DNA of 42,335 nt from UBA4615 sp044360485. GTDB lineage: Bacteria; Pseudomonadota; Gammaproteobacteria; Burkholderiales; Burkholderiaceae_E. How positions within the stretch are numbered: the stretch's first letter is position 1; every line of letters starts with the position of its first letter. The position numbers were made by a program, and so were the translations under genes. Under the pieces are notes generated by a model. It was not told where the DNA came from. It worked only from the letters and a program-made list of their open reading frames with translations, and made no database searches. This document shows, piece after piece, positions 16,325 to 24,966 of this stretch. The DNA is taken from NCBI GenBank assembly GCA_044360485.1, contig JBIKKG010000005.1, positions 1-42,335 of the forward strand, read 5' to 3'.

Positions 16325-16350
16325 GACCCTGGCCGCTCGCGGCCGGGGTC
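16325..16350. terminator. Strong inverted repeat between converging genes, possible bidirectional terminator
   Basis: GACCCTGGCC and GGCCGGGGTC form a ten-base stem (one G-U pair in the plus-strand RNA) around the loop GCTCGC, starting 12 bases after the Bug receptor stop. The plus side is followed by GCTCAGTTTCCC, not a clean T-run, and the minus side by TTGACG, so termination may need Rho or be inefficient. Confidence 0.5.
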
Positions 16351-16385
16351 GCTCAGTTTCCCGCTCAGTTTCCCCGCTCAGTTCC
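16351..16385 (+). repeat. Three tandem copies of a 12-13 base unit
   Basis: GCTCAGTTTCCC, GCTCAGTTTCCCC and GCTCAGTTCC follow one another directly after the inverted repeat. The copies are nearly perfect and may arise from replication slippage. No function is apparent. Confidence 0.75.
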
Positions 16386-16421
16386 ATTCAGGCCCGTGTG
16401 CGGCGCGGGCTGGGCCTGCTT

Positions 16422-17303
16422 TCAGGCCGTCGTCTGCAGGTGCTGCACGAACCAGTCGCGGGCCGCTGTGCTCGATGCATCGAACAGCGGGTTGTAGGGG
16501 TCGTAGTGGCGCCCGTGCAGGGTCACCAGCTGCTTGGGCTGATGGGCCTGCTCGAAGGCTTCGAGTTGCCATGCGACCGGGGTTTGCACGTCCTGGTCGG
16601 CCACGATCATGAGCAGCGGCGTGGGGGCGATGCGCGCCACGAACGCGATCGGCTCATAGGTGCGCAGCAGCTCCAGGCTGCGTAGTGTCAGGGCATTGGG
16701 ATAGACGCCGGTCGTGTCGGACAGGCGGGCCCATTCTTCGGTCTCCGAGCCTGGCAGCGCCGCTTTGGTGAGCGTTGCAGGCTCGCCGCGCGCTCGCGCA
16801 TCGCGGTCGGCCGCCAGGCGCTGCATGAAGCGCTCGATTTTGTCGGCCGGCACCCAGCTCTCGAAGGTGCGCTCGCCCGATACCAGCGGCACCTGCGACA
16901 CCACACAGCGCACCCGACGGTCCAGTGCGGCCACCGTGAGCGCGTGGCCGCCCGAATAGCTCGTTCCCCACAGCCCGATGCGCTGCGGGTCGATGCCGCT
17001 GAGTGTGCGCAGGTACGAGATGGCCGCACGCATGTCCTCGACCTGCATCCACGGATGGGTCTCAAAGCGAGGCCAGCCACCGCTCCTGCCCCAGTTGCGA
17101 TGCTCATAAGCCAGGCAGGCGAACCCGGCTGCAGCGAAGGCACGCGCATACCGGTCGAGGTCCATGTCGATCACTGCAGAAAAGCCGTGGCTGAGGACGA
17201 TTGCAGGCAGGGACTCGGCGTCCCGACCCGTGGGCCGATAGACCCAGCCGAAGAGCTTCACGCCTTCGCCATCGAAGGTCACATCTCGTCGGTCGATACT
17301 CAT
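16422..17303 (-). CDS. Alpha/beta hydrolase (YcjY/Xaa-Pro peptidase-like, Ser nucleophile)
   Basis: This is a cytosolic alpha/beta hydrolase of 293 residues. The core motifs are LSHGF near the oxyanion hole, EHRNWGRSGG, the nucleophile region LWGTSYSGGHAL (Ser in TSYSGG), acid region VADQDVQTP and His in GRHYDPY. This arrangement resembles the YcjY / Xaa-Pro dipeptidyl-peptidase-like branch often annotated as an alpha/beta hydrolase of unknown substrate. The start at 17303 (MSIDRRDVTFDGEGV) has GAGGA upstream; the longer frame to 17444 overlaps livF and is not hydrolase-like. It is the last gene of the long minus-strand operon with the ABC importer, 46 bases after livF. It probably cleaves an ester or amide of the imported compound. 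Confidence 0.85.
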   Translation of the reverse strand: MSIDRRDVTFDGEGVKLFGWVYRPTGRDAESLPAIVLSHGFSAVIDMDLDRYARAFAAAGFACLAYEHRNWGRSGGWPRFETHPWMQVEDMRAAISYLRTLSGIDPQRIGLWGTSYSGGHALTVAALDRRVRCVVSQVPLVSGERTFESWVPADKIERFMQRLAADRDARARGEPATLTKAALPGSETEEWARLSDTTGVYPNALTLRSLELLRTYEPIAFVARIAPTPLLMIVADQDVQTPVAWQLEAFEQAHQPKQLVTLHGRHYDPYNPLFDASSTAARDWFVQHLQTTA

Positions 17304-17349
17304 GTCGGGATCCTCATGCACGTATGTCGATCGGTGTGACCAACTCGGC

Positions 17350-18060
17350 TCACAGGTACGCGGCCGACAGCTGATTGATGACGTCAGCTTGCTTGAGTTC
17401 TTCAGCCGTGCCCTGCATGACCACCTTGCCATGGCGCAACACATAGCCGTGATGCGCGACCTTCAGCGCCATGGAGGCCATCTGCTCGGCAATCACGACC
17501 GTGGTCTTGCGTGCCTGCGAATACTCGGTGATGAAGTCAAAGATCTGCTGCACGATGATGGGTGCCAGGCCAAGCGAGGGCTCATCGAGGAGCATGTAAC
17601 GCGGTTCACGGATGGTGACGCTCGACAGAATCAGCATCTGCTGCTGGCCACCCGAGAGCATCCCGGACTTGCCCAGGCGCCGCTCCTTGAGGATCGGAAA
17701 GGCTGCGTACACCTGCTCCACGGCTTGCGCAAAGGGCGTGCGTCGTGGCCCGAAGCTCCAGGCGAGCGAGAGGTTTTCCTCTACCGTCAACCCACGAAAA
17801 AGCCTGCGTCCTTCCATGGCCAGCGACAGCCCCTGGCTCGCCCGCACATGCGTGGGCATGCGGGTGAGGTCCTGGCCGTCGACCTTGACCGTGCCGCCCG
17901 TGATCGGTGCCAGACCTGCCACCGACTTCAGCAAGGAGGATTTGCCCGCACCGTTTGCGCCCAGCACTGCGGTGATTTCACCAGGCCGTGCGATCAGATC
18001 GATGCCGTGCAGGGCCTGGATGTTGCCGTAGGCCACGTCGATGTTGCTGAGTTCAAGCAT
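17350..18060 (-). CDS. livF: Branched-chain amino acid-type ABC transporter ATPase LivF
   Basis: LivF is one of the two cytosolic ATPases of HAAT-family importers. The product is 236 residues, normal length. Walker A is GANGAGKSSL (about 34-43), the signature is LSGGQQQML, Walker B is YMLLDEPSLGL, and the H-loop region ends TTVVIAEQM. Its start overlaps the end of the fused livM-livG gene by eight bases, which is the usual coupling of permease and ATPase genes. Closely related systems import branched-chain amino acids, amides, urea or aromatic acids. The catabolic neighbours make an organic acid or amide as likely as an amino acid here. Confidence 0.95.
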   Translation of the reverse strand: MLELSNIDVAYGNIQALHGIDLIARPGEITAVLGANGAGKSSLLKSVAGLAPITGGTVKVDGQDLTRMPTHVRASQGLSLAMEGRRLFRGLTVEENLSLAWSFGPRRTPFAQAVEQVYAAFPILKERRLGKSGMLSGGQQQMLILSSVTIREPRYMLLDEPSLGLAPIIVQQIFDFITEYSQARKTTVVIAEQMASMALKVAHHGYVLRHGKVVMQGTAEELKQADVINQLSAAYL

Positions 18061-19906
18061 GTGCGCCGTCCTGCTGAATGCCGAGATAGGCTTCGATCAC
18101 CGCCGGGTCGCGGCGCATGCCCTGCATGTCGCCCCGATAGATGACACGCCCGCTGTCCAGCACCACCACGTCATCAACAATGTCGTGAACGAAGTCCATG
18201 TGGTGCTCGATCAGCAGCACGGGCTTGTGTTGCCCCTTGATGTAGCGAATCACGCTGGCCAGCTGACCCAGTTCGCCTTCCGACAGCCCCGCGGCGGGTT
18301 CATCGAGCATCAGGACCGCCGGTTCCGCCATGACTGCACGGGCCACTTCGGTCAGACGTCGGTAGCCATAGGGCAATGACTCGAGCAGCTGATCGGCGAC
18401 GGCAGTCAGCCCCGCCACCTCCATCACCTCGGCTGCGCGGGCCAGCATCGCCTGCTCTTCCTTGAGCACGCCAGGCAGCCTGAGGGCACTGGCGAGCATC
18501 GAACTCTTGTAGCGCAAGTGCGCCCCGAGCAGCACGTTCTCACGCACCGTGAAGGAAGGCACGAGCCGCGGGTCCTGGAAGGTGCGCACCACGCCCAGGC
18601 CGGCAATCTCGTGGTTGGGCTTGCCGCCAATGTCCTGGCCTTCAAAGAGCACCTGACCGTTGCTGGGCGTGTAGATGCCGCTGGCCACATTGACCAGCGT
18701 GCTCTTACCGGAGCCGTTGGGGCCGATCAGCGCCGTGATGCGACCGGGCCGCAACGCGAGCGACACCGAGTCGAGTGCGACCAGACCGGCAAAGCGGCGC
18801 CCCAGATCGCGTACTTCGAAGACGGGCGTTGCCGGCTCCCCGGTGCTGTCGGCGCGTGATGCGCCAGATGTACTGGCTAGCCCTGATGCGACTGTGCCTG
18901 AGCCGCCCGGTGTCCCCATGCCTTGCAGCGCGCGCGGTGCAATGAATCGCGCCGGCTCAGCGATCGCCCCGGCAATGCCCTTGCGAAACAGCAAAAACAT
19001 GACCATCAGGATCAGGCCGTAGACCATGAACTGATAGGCCGCAAAGGCCTGCAGTTTCTCTGGCAGATAGGTGAACATCACCGCACCCAGGATCGGTCCG
19101 ATGATGGTGCCGATACCACCCACGACGGCCATCACCAGCACTTCCACCGAGCGCATGATGTTGAAGCTGTCGGGCCCCAGATACCCGACCAGATGTGCAT
19201 AGAACGCACCGGCCAGGCCAGCCAGGGCTGCGCTGATGGCGTAGGCCCGACGCTTGGTGCGGCCTTGCGCAATGCCGATGCTGCCGGCAGCGATTTCGCT
19301 GGTGTGGATCGCAAAGAACGCCCGACCGTGATGCGATTGCACGAAATTGCGCAGCAGCCACAGCACGACCGCCGTGACCACCAACAGCACCCGGAAATAG
19401 TTCACCCCATCTATGTCGAAGCCCAGGATGTTGAGGGACTTCAGCGTGGGCGAGGGGATGCCGCTCAGGCCCATCACGCCGCCCGTGACGTTGTTCCACT
19501 CCTTGGCGATCTCGAAGCACAGCAGCCCAAAGCCCGAGGTCATCATCGCCAGGTAGAACTCCTTGACCCGACCGGCCGGTACGGCCAGCAACCACCCCAC
19601 CAGGGTGGTGATGAGCGTGCCGGCAACAATGGCCGCCACGACCGGAAAGCCCAGTGACTTCACCATCAGGGCTGATCCATAGGCCCCAATGGCGAAGAAG
19701 CCGGCATGACCCAACGAGATTTGTCCGGCAATTCCTGTCAGCAGGTTGATGCTCTGGGCGAGCAGGATGTTGAGCATCACAAACGACAGCAACTGAACGG
19801 TGCCTCGGTCTGCTGAGGCTGGCCAGAACCAGAGTGCCAGCAGCACGACGACGGACAGTGCCGGATGCGCCAGCAGGCGCGAGACGGTCTTGCGCAGCGC
19901 ATTCAT
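18053..19906 (-). CDS. livMG: Fused LivM permease and LivG ATPase
   Basis: This single 617-residue protein joins two normally separate importer parts. Residues about 1-325 are a LivM-type membrane permease with eight to ten helices; GIAGQISLGHAGFFAIGAYG is the family signature. A Gly/Ser/Ala/Thr-rich linker (about residues 333-360) follows. Residues about 365-617 are LivG: Walker A LIGPNGSGKSTL, the signature region LPYGYRRLTEVARAV in place of the usual LSxGQ type, Walker B VLMLDEPAAGL, and the switch His in LIEHHMDFV. The livH stop and this start share ATGA (19903-19906). The fusion is a single uninterrupted frame, so it is not a sequencing frameshift. Such fusions are known in Burkholderiales but are not the rule. 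Confidence 0.94.
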   Translation of the reverse strand: MNALRKTVSRLLAHPALSVVVLLALWFWPASADRGTVQLLSFVMLNILLAQSINLLTGIAGQISLGHAGFFAIGAYGSALMVKSLGFPVVAAIVAGTLITTLVGWLLAVPAGRVKEFYLAMMTSGFGLLCFEIAKEWNNVTGGVMGLSGIPSPTLKSLNILGFDIDGVNYFRVLLVVTAVVLWLLRNFVQSHHGRAFFAIHTSEIAAGSIGIAQGRTKRRAYAISAALAGLAGAFYAHLVGYLGPDSFNIMRSVEVLVMAVVGGIGTIIGPILGAVMFTYLPEKLQAFAAYQFMVYGLILMVMFLLFRKGIAGAIAEPARFIAPRALQGMGTPGGSGTVASGLASTSGASRADSTGEPATPVFEVRDLGRRFAGLVALDSVSLALRPGRITALIGPNGSGKSTLVNVASGIYTPSNGQVLFEGQDIGGKPNHEIAGLGVVRTFQDPRLVPSFTVRENVLLGAHLRYKSSMLASALRLPGVLKEEQAMLARAAEVMEVAGLTAVADQLLESLPYGYRRLTEVARAVMAEPAVLMLDEPAAGLSEGELGQLASVIRYIKGQHKPVLLIEHHMDFVHDIVDDVVVLDSGRVIYRGDMQGMRRDPAVIEAYLGIQQDGAHA

Positions 19907-20787
19907 ACTTTGACCATCTCCTTTTCGCCGAGCAGGCCTTCAGGGCGCACGGCGAGCGCCACCATCAGCAGCGCAAAGGCAATCGCCTGCTCGGCAGCGG
20001 TCGAGATGTAGCCGCCCACGAGCTTTTCCATCACGCCCAAAAAAATGCCGCCTGCCAACGCGCCCCAGGTATTGCCGATGCCGCCCAGCACCGCTGCCAC
20101 AAAGCCGAAGATCAGCAGGTTGAAGCCAAAGGCCGCATCGATCGTGCCGGTGATTTGCGCCACCAGCACGCCTGCGATGCCGGCCAGGATGCCGCTGCCG
20201 ATATAGGACAGCGTGACCACCTTGCGCACCGGAATGCCCATGACCGAGGCCAGGTCGGGGTCCATGGCCACCGCCTGCAGGGCGCGCCCCCAGGAGGTGC
20301 GCTTCAGAAACAACTCGAAGGCGATGACCAGCACCAGCGCAATTGCCAGGATCACCAGGTACTGCGCCGACAGCCGCACGCCAAAGATGTTGATGTAGTC
20401 GCGCGGCGAGAACAGGAACGACGGAAAAGCCATCGCCTGCGAGCCGAAATACTTCGAGACAAAGCCCTGCAGAAAAATGCCTACGCCCAGCGTGGTGACC
20501 ACCCAGCCCATGCTGCCGCCGATTTTGGCGATGGGGCGAATCGCGATGGCTTCGGTCAAGCCGGCCACGATGCCCACCAGCACGATGCCCGCCAGCAAGC
20601 CTGCATACAAGCCCATGCCTTGCGCGGCAAAGAGCACTGCGCCCACGGCGGCCAGCATCATGAGCGAGCCTTGCCCGAAGTTGAGTGTCCGGGTGGTCAG
20701 AAACGTGAGGTTCAGCCCCAGCGCGATCAGCGCATAGACCGCCCCAACGCTGATGCCGCCCAGGATCAGGCTGATGGCAAATGACAT
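19903..20787 (-). CDS. livH: Branched-chain amino acid-type ABC transporter permease LivH
   Basis: LivH is one of the two inner-membrane permeases of the importer. The product is 294 residues with about eight hydrophobic helices and the family start ISLILGGISVGAVYALIALG, followed by LNFGQGSLMMLAAVGA near 37-52 and the conserved C-terminal VLGGIGNTWGALAGGIFLG. The ATG at 20787 follows the receptor gene after 169 bases that contain a strong hairpin. Coupling with the next gene is by a four-base overlap. Its function depends on the partner LivM-LivG fusion and LivF. Confidence 0.95.
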   Translation of the reverse strand: MSFAISLILGGISVGAVYALIALGLNLTFLTTRTLNFGQGSLMMLAAVGAVLFAAQGMGLYAGLLAGIVLVGIVAGLTEAIAIRPIAKIGGSMGWVVTTLGVGIFLQGFVSKYFGSQAMAFPSFLFSPRDYINIFGVRLSAQYLVILAIALVLVIAFELFLKRTSWGRALQAVAMDPDLASVMGIPVRKVVTLSYIGSGILAGIAGVLVAQITGTIDAAFGFNLLIFGFVAAVLGGIGNTWGALAGGIFLGVMEKLVGGYISTAAEQAIAFALLMVALAVRPEGLLGEKEMVKV

Positions 20788-20817
20788 GGGAAGTCCCTGT
20801 GTGAAGTCTTGTTCATC

Positions 20818-20847
20818 GGGTGGGCGCTCGCACGAGCGAGCGCACCC
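20818..20847 (-). other. Hairpin between the ABC receptor and permease genes
   Basis: An inverted repeat pairs GGGTG..CGCTCG with CGAGCG..CACCC, eleven pairs with a two-base bulge and a six-base loop. It lies in the 169-base gap between the receptor stop and livH. No T-run follows on the minus strand, so a transcript-stabilising or partial-stop role, giving more receptor than permease, is more likely than full termination. Confidence 0.5.
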
Positions 20848-20956
20848 TGTTCTGATCCGTCACAAGCCGATAGCGGCTCATTCACAGCACAGGGCCGCGC
20901 AGTCTGCACACCGTGGCAGGCAGCGCGAAGCCCCGTGCTGTCAGGCGGATGTGGCC

Positions 20957-22180
20957 TTATTGCTTGGAGATCGCTAATTCGACCGGCGTCTTCTCGCCCT
21001 TGATGTACTCGAACATGCCCAGGTCCTGCGGACGCACAAGCAGCCGGTTCATCGGTGAGAAGTTGGCTGTTCCGTTGGCCAGTGCCAGACCTTTGATCTG
21101 GTTGAGAGCGGCGACGACCTTGTCCTTGTCGGTGCTGCCCGCAATGCGCACGGCTTCCATCAGCATGTTGGTGCAGTCAAAGCCTGCACCTACGGTCAGT
21201 GCGAAATAGACCTGCGGCGAGCGCGGATCGTCGCCCCACCAGCGGTCCTTTTCCTTGCCGAACTTGGCGGCGTAGGCATCAGCCAGTTCCTTGGCCATGC
21301 CCGTGGGCGTCTTGCCCGGTGCATAGGTGGCGAGCATGGTGGCGCGGGTGCCAATGGCCAGGTCGCCCGCACCTTCCTTGTAGGGCAGCGAGATACCGCC
21401 GCCGCTGGTGATCAGCGGCACATCGAAGCCTGCCCGCAGCATGTTGCGACGAATCACCGCCATGTCTGCACCCAGGCCCACCACCACCAGAACGTCGGCG
21501 CCGGCTCGCTGCACGCGGCTGATCTGGGCGGTCATGTCCTGTGCGCGCTGGTTATACGACTCCACGGCGACCGGTTTGGACTTGGTGAGCCCCTCGACCT
21601 CAGCGCCAAGCAGCTGCGCACCCGACACACCGTAGCCGGTGCTCTCATGCATGATCCCGATCTTCTTGAAGCGCGTGGCCACATAACCGCCGAGTGCCTT
21701 GGCCTCCACATCGTTCTGGATGGCTGTGGCGATCACGTTCTTGCGGGCCGGCTTGTCTGTGCCGTCGGGATAGACGATCGATGGCGTTTGCGCTTGCGGG
21801 TTGCAGTAGGCGCGCCCATCCACGGTGACCATGTCGATGACCGCCAGCGTGGGGCCGCTGCCGCCAGGCCCGACGATCACGTCGATGTCCTTGGAGTCGA
21901 GGATGCGGCGAATGTTCTGCACGGCGCGGTCAGGCACCAGCTGGTCGTCCAGCGAGATGGCCAACTCGACCTTGCGTCCGAGCACACCGCCCCGTGCATT
22001 GATCCGGTCGATGGCCAACTCGATGCCGCGTCGTGTGCCTTCACCGAATTCATTGTAGGGACCGGTGAGTGCACCAGTGTTGCCGATCTTGATCGTTTGA
22101 GCGGACGTGCCGGCAGCCAGCGTGGCCAGGGCAAGGCCCAGGCCGGCGGCCAACCAGGTCTTGGAAGTGCGCAGTGTCAT
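20957..22180 (-). CDS. livJ: ABC transporter substrate-binding protein (LivJ/HAAT type)
   Basis: This is a periplasmic receptor of the HAAT ABC importer, 407 residues. The signal peptide is MTLRTSKTWLAAGLGLALAT with a likely cut after AAGTSA, and the mature protein begins QTIKIGNTGALTGPY as in the family, with GTRRGIELAIDRINARGGV and VDVIVGPGGSG-like blocks after it. I chose the ATG at 22180 because AGGAGA lies six bases upstream; ATG 22216 would only add MALSHIATQGDL. It lies between an alcohol-dehydrogenase-like gene upstream and livH downstream. The ligand pocket cannot be read; the catabolic context argues for an organic acid or amide. The symbol livJ denotes family, not proven leucine binding. 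Confidence 0.92.
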   Translation of the reverse strand: MTLRTSKTWLAAGLGLALATLAAGTSAQTIKIGNTGALTGPYNEFGEGTRRGIELAIDRINARGGVLGRKVELAISLDDQLVPDRAVQNIRRILDSKDIDVIVGPGGSGPTLAVIDMVTVDGRAYCNPQAQTPSIVYPDGTDKPARKNVIATAIQNDVEAKALGGYVATRFKKIGIMHESTGYGVSGAQLLGAEVEGLTKSKPVAVESYNQRAQDMTAQISRVQRAGADVLVVVGLGADMAVIRRNMLRAGFDVPLITSGGGISLPYKEGAGDLAIGTRATMLATYAPGKTPTGMAKELADAYAAKFGKEKDRWWGDDPRSPQVYFALTVGAGFDCTNMLMEAVRIAGSTDKDKVVAALNQIKGLALANGTANFSPMNRLLVRPQDLGMFEYIKGEKTPVELAISKQ

Positions 22181-22227
22181 GAGGTCTCCTTGTGTAGCAA
22201 TGTGTGAAAGCGCCATCGAGTGCGGCG

Positions 22228-23394
22228 TTACAGGGCCAGCTCCAGGATTTCACGTACCTGGGCAGGGTCAGTGATGGGGCGCGGGTTGGCGCGCACCATG
22301 GGACTTTGCATGGCAGCTGCGGCGATGCGATCGAACTGATCACGCGCCACCTTGACCTCGGACAGGCGCGTCGGCAAACCGAGCGAGCGGATCAGTCCGC
22401 CCACCAGATCGGCTGCGTCGCCCCCGGGTGCGTCGAATGCACGCGCGATCCGCTCCAGCGGCTCGGCGACCTGCTCGCGGTTCCAGCGCATGACATTGGG
22501 CAGCATCACGCAGGACGTATGGCCGTGCGCCACGCCTGCTACGGCGCCCAGCTGATGGCCGATGCCATGGCTGGCGCCCCATTCCACGCGACCCATGCCG
22601 GTGGAGCACAGCCACACGCCGAGCTGGCTTTGAAGCCGCATGGCCAGATCGGTCGGATTGGCCCGGTTGGCGGGCAGCGCGTCCTTGAGCATGCGCAATC
22701 CTTCGGCGCAGGTGGCGCTCACAAACGGATTGGGCGTGCGCGAACAGATGGACTCGACCGCATGGTCCACAGCCCGAATCCCGGTGGATAACCATAGCCA
22801 CTCGGGCGTGTGCACCGTGAAGGCGGGGTCAAGAATGACGGTGTGGGCGCAGATGAATTTGCCCACGTACAGGTCCTTGACCTGGCGGTTTCGGTCGGTG
22901 CAGCCGCCGATGTTGCTGAACTCGGCGGCCGACAGCGTGGTCGGCACGATGATCTGACGCACCGGCGAGGGCTTGACTGCCGGCGTGTTCCAGCTGCCGT
23001 CCGCACGGGTGGTGACCCGGTATTCCAGCAGGGCTTCCTCGCTGCGGATGTCCTCGGCCAGCACGATCTGCGCCACTTTGACCGTGTCGATCGGCGAGCC
23101 GCCGCCCACGGTCACGATCAGATCGGCCTGGGCTGCACGAATCGCCTGGGCCGTGTGCAGCACCGAGCCCAGCGGCGAGTGCTCTTCGGTGTCGTCATAG
23201 ACACCGGCAACACGATCACCCAGGCGGGCACGCAAGGCATTGATGGCATCGGTGCGCCGGTTCAGCGTCTTGCTGGCCACGATGAACAGGCGCCTGGCGC
23301 CCAGCCCTTCGGCCGTTTCGGCGATGGCCTCGGCGGCCGGCCGACCGTAGATGATGCGCTCCTGCTGGATGAAGTCGTATTTGCCTCGCAGCAT
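22228..23394 (-). CDS. Iron-type alcohol dehydrogenase / maleylacetate reductase relative
   Basis: This group-III (iron-containing) dehydrogenase has about 388 residues and a cytosolic NAD(P)-dependent fold. VTVGGGSPIDTVK is the nucleotide-binding loop, and WGASHGIGHQLGAVAGVAHGH carries three of the metal-site histidines. In the motif that reads GLDALTHAIE in metal-dependent members, this protein has GIRAVDHAVE, so the metal-ligand Asp position is Arg. Maleylacetate reductases also lack this Asp, which points towards that branch, a late step of aromatic degradation. Three ATG codons stand in a row (23400, 23397, 23394). I chose the third because AAAGGA is then at normal spacing. It follows the acyl-CoA ligase after about 57 bases in the same operon. 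Confidence 0.82.
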   Translation of the reverse strand: MLRGKYDFIQQERIIYGRPAAEAIAETAEGLGARRLFIVASKTLNRRTDAINALRARLGDRVAGVYDDTEEHSPLGSVLHTAQAIRAAQADLIVTVGGGSPIDTVKVAQIVLAEDIRSEEALLEYRVTTRADGSWNTPAVKPSPVRQIIVPTTLSAAEFSNIGGCTDRNRQVKDLYVGKFICAHTVILDPAFTVHTPEWLWLSTGIRAVDHAVESICSRTPNPFVSATCAEGLRMLKDALPANRANPTDLAMRLQSQLGVWLCSTGMGRVEWGASHGIGHQLGAVAGVAHGHTSCVMLPNVMRWNREQVAEPLERIARAFDAPGGDAADLVGGLIRSLGLPTRLSEVKVARDQFDRIAAAAMQSPMVRANPRPITDPAQVREILELAL

Positions 23395-23451
23395 CATCAT
23401 GTCCTTTAACGGTCTCTCAGGTGTGCGACGAGGTGTATGACGCGATGCGCC

Positions 23452-24966
23452 TCAATCACGCGGCAGCGCATGCTTGGTGACTTTTCCAGTCGCGTTGTGG
23501 GGCAGTTCCTTCACGAACCGCACGGTCTTGGGGACCTTGAAGCGCGCCAGATTGCGCCCGCAATGCTCGAGCACATCGTCGGTATCCAGCATCGCGCCCT
23601 CTTTGAGCACGATGAATGCGCGACCCACCTCGCCCCATTTTTCGTCGGCAATGCCAATGACCGCGGCCTCAGCCACTTGCGGCAATCGATAGAGGGTGTC
23701 TTCGACTTCCGCCGGATAGACGTTCTCGCCGCCGGAAATGAACATGTCCTTCCAGCGGTCAACGATGTAGTAGAACCCTTCGTCATCCACATACGCCGCA
23801 TCGCCGGTGTGCAGCCAGCCATCGACGAGCGTGGTCTTGTTGGCCTCGGGGCGGCGCCAGTAACCGGGCGTCACGGTCGGTCCTTTGATGAGCAGCTCGC
23901 CTGTTTGATTGGGCGGCAGATCGCGGCCCTGGTCATCGACGATCTTGAGTTCGGCATGCAGCACCTGCTGACCCGAGGAACCGATCTTGTCGAGTGCGCG
24001 GGTCTTGCTCAGCAACGTGCCAATGGTGCAGGTCTCGGTCATGCCCCAGCCTTGCTGGAATAGCACGCCCTTGTCGGCATACAGCTTGAGCAGCGCAATG
24101 GGCGAGGCCGCCCCGCCGATCCCCACGCTCACCAGATGATCAAAGCGCGCAGCCTCAAAGCCCGGCAACTGACTCATGAACAGGAAGTTCGTGGGCACAC
24201 CGAACACATGAGTGATACCGCTAGCGGGATTGGCCAGCAGATCCAGCGCATGCTGCGGATCGAACTGACGCATGATCACCAGCGGCGCGCCCAGGTGAAA
24301 GCAGGGCATGGCATACAGACAGATGCCGCCCACATGGAATTGCGGCAGATAGGTCAGGCCCTTTGAGCGGCTGGTGAGGTCGGTCTTCATGGTCGCGTTG
24401 ACGGCGTTGAAGAACTGCGCACCGTAGGTGATCTGAGCGCCCTTGGGCCGACCGGTCGTGCCCGAGGTGTACATCAGCACCCAGACATCGTCATGGCGTG
24501 GCCGATGCCGCTGACCCAAGGCGCGGTTCGCCGCGATGGCGCGCTCATAGTCGCTGTCTGTGCCATCGCGTTTGAGGAGCGTCACCGGGATCTTGCAGCG
24601 ACGCTTCAGTTCGGCGGCCTGTTCGCTGAATTCCTCGCTGTAAAACAGGACGCGCGGTTCGGCATCGTTGAGAATGAATTCCAGCTCAGGGACAGCCAGT
24701 CGCCAGTTCAGCGGCAGGTGGATGGCACCGATGCGCGGCGCAGCGAAGATGATCTCGTTGTTGTCGGTGGAGTTGTGGCACAGGGTGGCCACGCGGTCAC
24801 CCGGTTGCACGCCCGCGTCGTGTTGCAGGTAACCGGCCAGCGCTTCGACGCGCTGGTGCATCTGCAAGTAAGTGAACGACCTGCCTGAATGCAAGTCTTG
24901 CTGCGCCAGGTTGTCGGGCGCGTAGGACGCGTGGTGCGCGATCCAGTCGTATTGCTGGACGTCCAT
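23452..24966 (-). CDS. AMP-dependent acyl-CoA synthetase (long-chain FadD-like / aromatic-acid type)
   Basis: This ANL-family ligase has 504 residues and would make a CoA thioester from a free acid, ATP and CoA. Motifs in order are YTSGTTGRPKGAQ (P-loop, about 173-185), GWGMTET (A5), LHTGDAAYVDDEGFYYIVDR (A7), WKDMFISGGENVYPAEVE (A8) and the C-terminal Lys in NATGKVTKH. It is the first gene of the minus-strand operon, and the ATG at 24966 is preceded by GGGGGAGA at good spacing; ATG 25020 further up has no such site. Its place at the head of an operon with the dehydrogenase, the importer and a hydrolase suggests that the imported compound is activated as a CoA ester. Acid specificity is not visible. 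Confidence 0.9.
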   Translation of the reverse strand: MDVQQYDWIAHHASYAPDNLAQQDLHSGRSFTYLQMHQRVEALAGYLQHDAGVQPGDRVATLCHNSTDNNEIIFAAPRIGAIHLPLNWRLAVPELEFILNDAEPRVLFYSEEFSEQAAELKRRCKIPVTLLKRDGTDSDYERAIAANRALGQRHRPRHDDVWVLMYTSGTTGRPKGAQITYGAQFFNAVNATMKTDLTSRSKGLTYLPQFHVGGICLYAMPCFHLGAPLVIMRQFDPQHALDLLANPASGITHVFGVPTNFLFMSQLPGFEAARFDHLVSVGIGGAASPIALLKLYADKGVLFQQGWGMTETCTIGTLLSKTRALDKIGSSGQQVLHAELKIVDDQGRDLPPNQTGELLIKGPTVTPGYWRRPEANKTTLVDGWLHTGDAAYVDDEGFYYIVDRWKDMFISGGENVYPAEVEDTLYRLPQVAEAAVIGIADEKWGEVGRAFIVLKEGAMLDTDDVLEHCGRNLARFKVPKTVRFVKELPHNATGKVTKHALPRD

